A DNA stretch of 10,691 bases from contig JAOZVK010000156.1 in the NCBI GenBank assembly GCA_029938185.1, positions 1 through 10,691 on the forward strand, read 5' to 3'. The stretch comes from Bacteroidales bacterium (GTDB taxonomy: Bacteria > Bacteroidota > Bacteroidia > Bacteroidales > JAOZVK01). The notes below the pieces were generated by a model. It had not been told where the DNA came from and searched no databases. It was given only the letters and a program-made list of their open reading frames with translations. Position numbers and translations under genes: made by a program. This document shows, piece by piece, positions 7,255 to 10,691 of this stretch (positions are counted from its first letter, which is position 1; each line of letters begins with the position of its first letter).

Positions 7255-8676
7255 ATGAATACTTTAAAAGAATATTTTGAAAAATTTGGAGTAAGCGAAA
7301 TTGAAATAAAAAAAATCATATATTACGCATTATCAAAAGGTGGAGATTACTGTGATTTGTATTTCCAACAAAAAGATTTTAATTATATAGGATTAGAAGA
7401 TAATCAGGTAAACAGAGCTTATTCTAATGTCGATTTTGGTGTAGGTATAAGGGTTTTAAATGGATACCAAACAGGATATTCATTTACCGAAGAAATTAGT
7501 TTAGAAGCCATGAAAAATGCTGCATTAACAGCAGCAAATATTGCAAATTCTAAAAAAACATATAAACCTGTTAATTTTGAAATAAACAAAGCAGGAAACT
7601 ATTATAATATAAAAAATAAATGGGAAAATATATCAATAGAAAAAAAAATACCTTATCTTCAAAAAATCAATAATCAAGTTTTTATATTAGATAATAGAAT
7701 TATAAAATCAAATATTTTGTTTTCTGATACAAGTTCGTATATATTGTTTGCTAATTCTGATGGACTCATTACGTTTGATTATCAACCAATGAGCAAAATA
7801 TCAGTATCATGTATTGCCGAGCAAAATGGTGTAAAAGAACAGAACGGATACGGTATTTCTGGTAGAAGAGGAATTGATTTTTTCTCGGAAAGCAATCTTA
7901 GTTTATTGGCTACCGAAGCTGTACAACGAACCGTAAAATTATTTGAATCCGTTAAGCCAGATGTTGGCGAAATGGAACTCGTTATGGCAAAAGGTGGTTC
8001 TGGAATATTATTACATGAGGCTATCGGACATGGTATGGAAGCTGATTTTAATCGAAAAGACATATCAATTTTTAGTAATAAAATAAATAAAAAAGTAGCT
8101 GAAGATTTTGTATCAATAGTTGATGATGGAACAAATCCATATTTAAGGGGTTCGATAAATATTGACGATGAAGGAAATAGTACAGAAAAAACACTAATGG
8201 TCGAAAACGGAATACTACGTAGTTATTTGCACGACAAATTAAGTAGTCAGTTCTATAAAACCAAGCCAACAGGAAATGGTAGAAGACAATCCTTCAGATA
8301 TGCTCCAATGCCAAGAATGCGAAATACATATATGCTTCCGGGACCACACACAAAAAATGAAATAATTGAAAGTGTAAAAAAAGGAATCTATGCCGAATCA
8401 TTTAGTAATGGTCAGGTACATATTGGTGGTGGCGATTTTACATTTTATATAAAACTTGGATATATGATTGAAAATGGAAAACTCACAAAACCAATAAAAG
8501 ATGTTAATATTATTGGCAATGGACCAAAGGTACTTAAAAATATAACAATGGTTGCCAATGATTTGGAAGTTTCGCAAGGAGCTTGGATGTGTGGAAAAGA
8601 AGGACAAAGCGTACCTGTATCAGTAGGACTACCAACTATTAAAGTATCAAAAATAACTGTTGGAGGTAAACACTAA
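7255..8676 (+). CDS. tldD: TldD-family metallopeptidase
   Basis: At 473 residues this is close to the size of E. coli TldD. The catalytic zinc motif is intact as His254-Glu255-x3-His259 (HEAIGHG). A conserved Cys446 in MCGKEGQSVPV is expected to be the third zinc ligand. A glycine-rich GGSGILL (247-253) precedes the site, and YAPMPRMRNTY (about 346-356) is a conserved substrate-channel region. No signal peptide is present, so it is cytoplasmic. TldD normally works as a heterodimer with TldE/PmbA, which lacks the HExxxH site, to degrade unfolded peptides or mature peptide antibiotics. No TldE gene adjoins it here. The intact zinc site identifies this as the TldD and not the TldE partner. The 87-bp gap before it holds no clear promoter. 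A dispersed repeat starts 8 bp after the stop. Identification is secure; the substrate is unknown. Confidence 0.92.
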   Translation: MNTLKEYFEKFGVSEIEIKKIIYYALSKGGDYCDLYFQQKDFNYIGLEDNQVNRAYSNVDFGVGIRVLNGYQTGYSFTEEISLEAMKNAALTAANIANSKKTYKPVNFEINKAGNYYNIKNKWENISIEKKIPYLQKINNQVFILDNRIIKSNILFSDTSSYILFANSDGLITFDYQPMSKISVSCIAEQNGVKEQNGYGISGRRGIDFFSESNLSLLATEAVQRTVKLFESVKPDVGEMELVMAKGGSGILLHEAIGHGMEADFNRKDISIFSNKINKKVAEDFVSIVDDGTNPYLRGSINIDDEGNSTEKTLMVENGILRSYLHDKLSSQFYKTKPTGNGRRQSFRYAPMPRMRNTYMLPGPHTKNEIIESVKKGIYAESFSNGQVHIGGGDFTFYIKLGYMIENGKLTKPIKDVNIIGNGPKVLKNITMVANDLEVSQGAWMCGKEGQSVPVSVGLPTIKVSKITVGGKH

Positions 8677-8683
8677 AGAGTTA

Positions 8684-8786
8684 AGGTCTTCGACCTATTT
8701 ATAGTTGCTTACGCATTAGTACAAAAGTAACCGAATCAAGGAGTTATGAATAGATAAATGTCAGAAAACTTTTGTAACAGTACTTA
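8684..8786 (+). repeat. Dispersed repeat, copy B
   Basis: A full 103-bp copy starting with AGGTCTTCGACCT (8684-8696) and ending TTTTGTAACAGTACTTA. TACAAAAG (8720-8727) is perfectly complementary to CTTTTGTA (8769-8776), so the middle can be closed by an 8-bp stem. It lies 8 bp after the tldD stop and upstream of the coiled-coil/nuclease-like gene. Confidence 0.92.
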
Positions 8787-8853
8787 ACTTAAAACTTGTA
8801 GCATTAATATGTAACTCACTCCTATCCACTTCTATATTTTATCAATAAAAATT

Positions 8854-8883
8854 ATGTTATATCACAATTTTTTTATAACTTTG
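8854..8883 (+). promoter_or_regulatory. Bacteroidota-type promoter for the coiled-coil/nuclease-like gene
   Basis: TAACTTTG at 8876-8883 matches the TAnnTTTG -7 box exactly. The trinucleotide 19 nt upstream is ATG (8854-8856) where TTG is usual, so the -33 element is imperfect. Transcription would begin near 8890, leaving a leader of about 27 nt before the ATG at 8917. Confidence 0.55.
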
Positions 8884-8916
8884 CGTAAAGCATTTTAAAT
8901 AAATACAATAAATAAA

Positions 8917-9690
8917 ATGGAAAAGGACTATACATTTAAAGAAATCCGTCAGTTGCTCTCGGAACTTGCTATCTCACAGATAGAAACTAGTGAAATGTTT
9001 AAAGAAACGGATAAGAAGTTTAAAGAAACAGATAAACTTCTAACAGAAAAATTTAGAGAAACTGATAAGAAGTTTAAAGAAACTGATAAGAAGTTTAAAG
9101 AAACTGATAAGAAGTTTAAAGAAACAGATAAGCTTCTAACAGAAAAATTTAGAGAAACAGATAAGAAGTTTAAAGAAACAGATAAACTTCTAACAGAAAA
9201 ATTTATAGAAACGGATAAAGATTTTCAAGAAACAAAACGATTTATCAGAGAGTTAGGCAAGCAAATAGGAGGAATAGGAAATAGCAACGGAGCATTTGCC
9301 GAAGAGTTTTTCTATCATGGATTTGATGCAACAATGATAGTTAATGGAATAAAATACGATTATATATCTCGCAATCAAAATAAAAAAATAAATAATATTA
9401 AAGGTGAATATGATATTGTATTAACAAACAAAAATAAAATACTAGTTATTGAAGTAAAATATAAACTTAACAAAGACCAAGTAATAGCTTTTTATGAGAA
9501 AAAATTACCCATATTTAAAACATTATTCCCTGAGTTTAAAAATTTTACTATATATGGGTCGGTAGCATCTCTAAGTTTTGAGAAAAATTCACAAAAAGCA
9601 GCCCAAGAGTGTGGTCTTTTGGTATTTACACAATCAGGTGATAGTATTAAAAAAATTAGTCCCGACAATTTGACACTCTCTATATTTTAA
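8917..9690 (+). CDS. Coiled-coil repeat protein with PD-(D/E)XK nuclease-like C-terminus (DUF3782-like)
   Basis: The 257-residue protein has three parts. A short N-terminal helix (1-27) is followed by a repeat block (28-101) built from a 7-residue unit (KFKETDK) and an 11-residue unit (LLTEKFRETDK). These are predicted to form a long charged coiled coil mixing heptads and hendecads. After a GGIGNSNGAFAEEF hinge (119-131), an alpha/beta domain contains Asp166 in GEYDIVL and Glu179-x-Lys181 in VIEVKYK. This D-x12-ExK arrangement is that of PD-(D/E)XK restriction-like nucleases, and Glu129/130 could complete the site. No signal peptide or membrane segment is seen. It resembles the DUF3782-type proteins widespread in Bacteroidota and cyanobacteria, whose function is not established. 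The gene has its own promoter and stands alone between two direct copies of the dispersed repeat. Nuclease activity is inferred from the motif only. Confidence 0.8.
   Translation: MEKDYTFKEIRQLLSELAISQIETSEMFKETDKKFKETDKLLTEKFRETDKKFKETDKKFKETDKKFKETDKLLTEKFRETDKKFKETDKLLTEKFIETDKDFQETKRFIRELGKQIGGIGNSNGAFAEEFFYHGFDATMIVNGIKYDYISRNQNKKINNIKGEYDIVLTNKNKILVIEVKYKLNKDQVIAFYEKKLPIFKTLFPEFKNFTIYGSVASLSFEKNSQKAAQECGLLVFTQSGDSIKKISPDNLTLSIF
8998..9219 (+). repeat. In-frame 21-bp/33-bp tandem repeats inside the coiled-coil gene
   Basis: Nine adjoining units, six coding 7 residues and three coding 11, run through residues 28-101. The 21-bp unit AAGTTTAAAGAAACTGATAA(G) is nearly identical at the DNA level, and the 33-bp unit recurs with only scattered changes. 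All units are multiples of three, so gain or loss by slippage or recombination would change arm length without breaking the frame. Confidence 0.9.
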
Positions 9691-9869
9691 AATCTTATAC
9701 ATATCTACTTCCGTAGGAATCGTTAAAAAATAACTTTCCGATTTGTTTTTTGTAAGATACTTATATTAGGTGTAAACCAATTCGTAATTTATAATTCGTA
9801 ATTCCCTAAATAGCTTTATCACATCGCGCATCTCAATCTGATATTAATTTTTATTATAATTTTTAATTA

Positions 9870-9972
9870 AGGTCTTCGACCTATTTATAGTTGCTTACGC
9901 ATTAATATAAAAGCTTTTTAATCAAAATGTTACGAATAAGTAAATGTCGAAAAGTTTTTGTAACAGTACTTA
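9870..9972 (+). repeat. Dispersed repeat, copy C
   Basis: A full 103-bp copy in the same orientation as A and B, with the 5' hairpin at 9870-9882 and the 3' block ending at 9972. The 5' pairing segment has changed to TATAAAA (9906-9912), but it still pairs with TTTTGTA (9956-9962) through one U-G wobble. It lies about 180 bp after the coiled-coil/nuclease-like gene, with no gene directly upstream. Confidence 0.92.
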
Positions 9973-10216
9973 TATATGTCGAATCGCTTAATTTGGTTTC
10001 ATTTATTATTTCTTTTTTTGCTGTGTCATTACACGAACAAATATTAATTACTAACTGAAGTTTCGGAGTTCGTAAATTACTCATAAATAGATTATTAAAA
10101 ATACAAATATTATTAAAATTAATCTAAATATACATTTGTACTATTTGTATATAAATGTATTATAATAATATTTACAAAAACACTGGATTATTGCAATTTA
10201 TTAAGACATTTCAAAC

Positions 10217-10388
10217 TGTGCAATCAAAAGTCCGTAAGGACGACGACTATTGTTAAACCACGATGATAATCGTGGTATTAAAAGAACTTATGACATAAAG
10301 TCCCTCAAGGGACGAACTATTTTGCTATATTCCCACAACTATCGTTGTGGGTTTACAATAGTTCGTCCTATCGGACTTTAATTGCACA
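10217..10388. repeat. REPIN-like cluster of three REP-type modules in a large inverted repeat
   Basis: Three related modules each have a small hairpin, a CGAACTATT-like linker and a larger hairpin. Module 1 (+) has GTCC-GTAA-GGAC (10230-10241) and ACCACGAT-GATA-ATCGTGGT (10257-10276). Module 2 (+) has GTCCC-TCAA-GGGAC (10300-10313) and CCCACAAC-TATC-GTTGTGGG (10332-10351). Module 3 (-) shares that second hairpin and has GTCC-TATC-GGAC (10365-10376). Modules 1 and 3 face each other, with outer ends TGTGCAAT (10217-10224) and ATTGCACA (10381-10388). This is the layout of REP doublets mobilised by IS200-like REP-associated tyrosine transposases. No transposase is in the window. Confidence 0.8.
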
Positions 10389-10405
10389 AGTCCAGAAATT
10401 TTGGC

Positions 10406-10446
10406 ATTATTCATAAATGTCAAAAAATTATTCATAAATGTCAAAA
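10406..10446. repeat. Two direct 20-bp repeats next to a TGTCAA/TTGACA palindrome
   Basis: ATTATTCATAAATGTCAAAA occurs exactly at 10406-10425 and 10427-10446. The second copy runs into TGTCAA (10439-10444), a 6-nt spacer and TTGACA (10451-10456). Read from the right, this gives a TGTCAA terminus followed by tandem subterminal repeats, as at ends of IS elements whose transposase binds several sites (IS21-like). It could equally be an operator. No transposase gene is present. Confidence 0.6.
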
Positions 10447-10529
10447 GTAGTTGACACTTTTTTTATTCTTAAAAACCTTATTTTTTATTTTAAACCTTAA
10501 TAGAAAATAAATATGACCACGATTTCTTA

Positions 10530-10575
10530 AACCTTATTACCTTATTTATAATAGTTTAAATAAAGTAATAAGGTT
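10530..10575. repeat. 46-bp near-perfect inverted repeat
   Basis: The 19-bp arms at 10530-10548 and 10557-10575 are complementary except at one position and enclose an 8-nt loop. The outer 11 bp (AACCTTATTAC / GTAATAAGGTT) are perfect. AAACCTTA also occurs at about 10493, and AAACCTTATT at about 10472, as partial direct repeats. There is no T-run, so it is not a standard terminator. A bidirectional transcription end or protein-binding site is possible. Confidence 0.55.
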
Positions 10576-10691
10576 CATAACTCACAAAAAGCGTCAGATT
10601 AAACAAAAACAATGGCAAATTAAAATGAAAGATTTGTATTGAATATAAAATGTCGAATATCTAATATTGGGCAAGTTTCATTTTTAATATT

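Larger units (their letters stand above)
9691..10691. other. Gene-free right end rich in palindromes and repeats
   Basis: No convincing coding sequence is seen in either strand over these 1001 bases; frames are broken by frequent stops. From left to right it holds a small hairpin CTAC-TTCC-GTAG (9705-9716) with no T-run, and a direct repeat of AATTCGTAATT (9779-9789, 9793-9803). Then come dispersed repeat copy C (9870-9972), an AT-rich stretch (9973-10216) without recognisable features, the REPIN-like cluster (10217-10388), two 20-bp direct repeats with an adjoining palindrome (10406-10456) and a 19-bp hairpin (10530-10575). The last 116 bases show nothing distinctive. Confidence 0.75.

Noticed and set aside
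9705..9719. CTAC-TTCC-GTAG hairpin as terminator of the coiled-coil gene
   Set aside because: The stem is only four base pairs and is not followed by a T-run.
9746..9761. TTTTTGTAAGATACT shared with the CDF promoter region (about 1833-1847)
   Set aside because: The specific part is only about ten bases, no -7 box follows it at 9772 and no gene is downstream; it may be chance.
9902..10084. A 60-codon open frame on the minus strand
   Set aside because: It overlaps repeat copy C, has no recognisable domain, and is as expected by chance in this DNA.
10131..10138. TACATTTG as a promoter -7 box
   Set aside because: No TTG lies at a suitable distance upstream and no gene follows.
10217..10388. 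CRISPR array
   Set aside because: The repeats are palindromic modules in mixed orientation, without regular spacing or unique spacers, and no cas gene is present.

Overview
The window is strongly AT-rich. It carries nine protein genes, all on the + strand, and a gene-poor right end full of palindromic repeats. Several features point to the phylum Bacteroidota, probably an environmental relative of the Bacteroidales or Flavobacteriales. These are two promoters of the TTG-N19-TAnnTTTG type, ribosome-binding regions that are A-rich rather than Shine-Dalgarno-like, a two-component-type propeller/Y_Y_Y sensor, and an HMA-AraC regulator. The genus cannot be read from the sequence.

Layout. (1) 1-188: intergenic, with an AT-rich stem-loop and an inverted partial copy of a dispersed repeat. 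(2) 189-1761: a likely operon of a ZAS-type (zinc-binding) anti-sigma factor, a membrane-anchored Spy/CpxP/CnrX-like protein and a secreted Spy-like protein with a Gly/Lys/Arg tail. It ends at a strong intrinsic terminator (1803-1837). (3) 1886-2761: a CDF-family metal efflux pump. Its promoter begins inside the terminator T-run and its stop codon lies in a dispersed repeat. (4) 2929-3510: an HMA-like domain fused to an AraC-type HTH. (5) 3535-7167: a 1210-residue transmembrane sensor with two predicted seven-bladed propellers, Y_Y_Y, PAS and a SpoIIE-type PP2C phosphatase. (6) 7255-8676: TldD-type metallopeptidase. (7) 8917-9690: a coiled-coil repeat protein with a PD-(D/E)XK nuclease-like C-terminus, flanked by two direct copies of the dispersed repeat. 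(8) 9691-10691: no gene; it holds a repeat copy, a REPIN-like palindrome cluster, two tandem 20-bp repeats and a long AT-rich hairpin.

How the genes may work together. The left third (anti-sigma, two Spy-like proteins, CDF pump, HMA-AraC regulator) reads as an envelope and metal-stress module. The zinc-finger anti-sigma and the periplasmic Spy-like proteins would sense envelope or metal stress, the CDF pump would export divalent metal, and the HMA-AraC protein may be the local regulator. The cognate ECF sigma gene is not in the window. The propeller-PP2C sensor links an extracytoplasmic signal to protein dephosphorylation; no phosphoprotein target is encoded nearby. TldD and the coiled-coil protein look unrelated to the metal module.

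Most unusual features: a roughly 103-bp dispersed repeat with a conserved 5' hairpin and a possible closing stem (three full copies, one half copy), the palindrome-rich composite at 10217-10388, and the PP2C-output propeller sensor.
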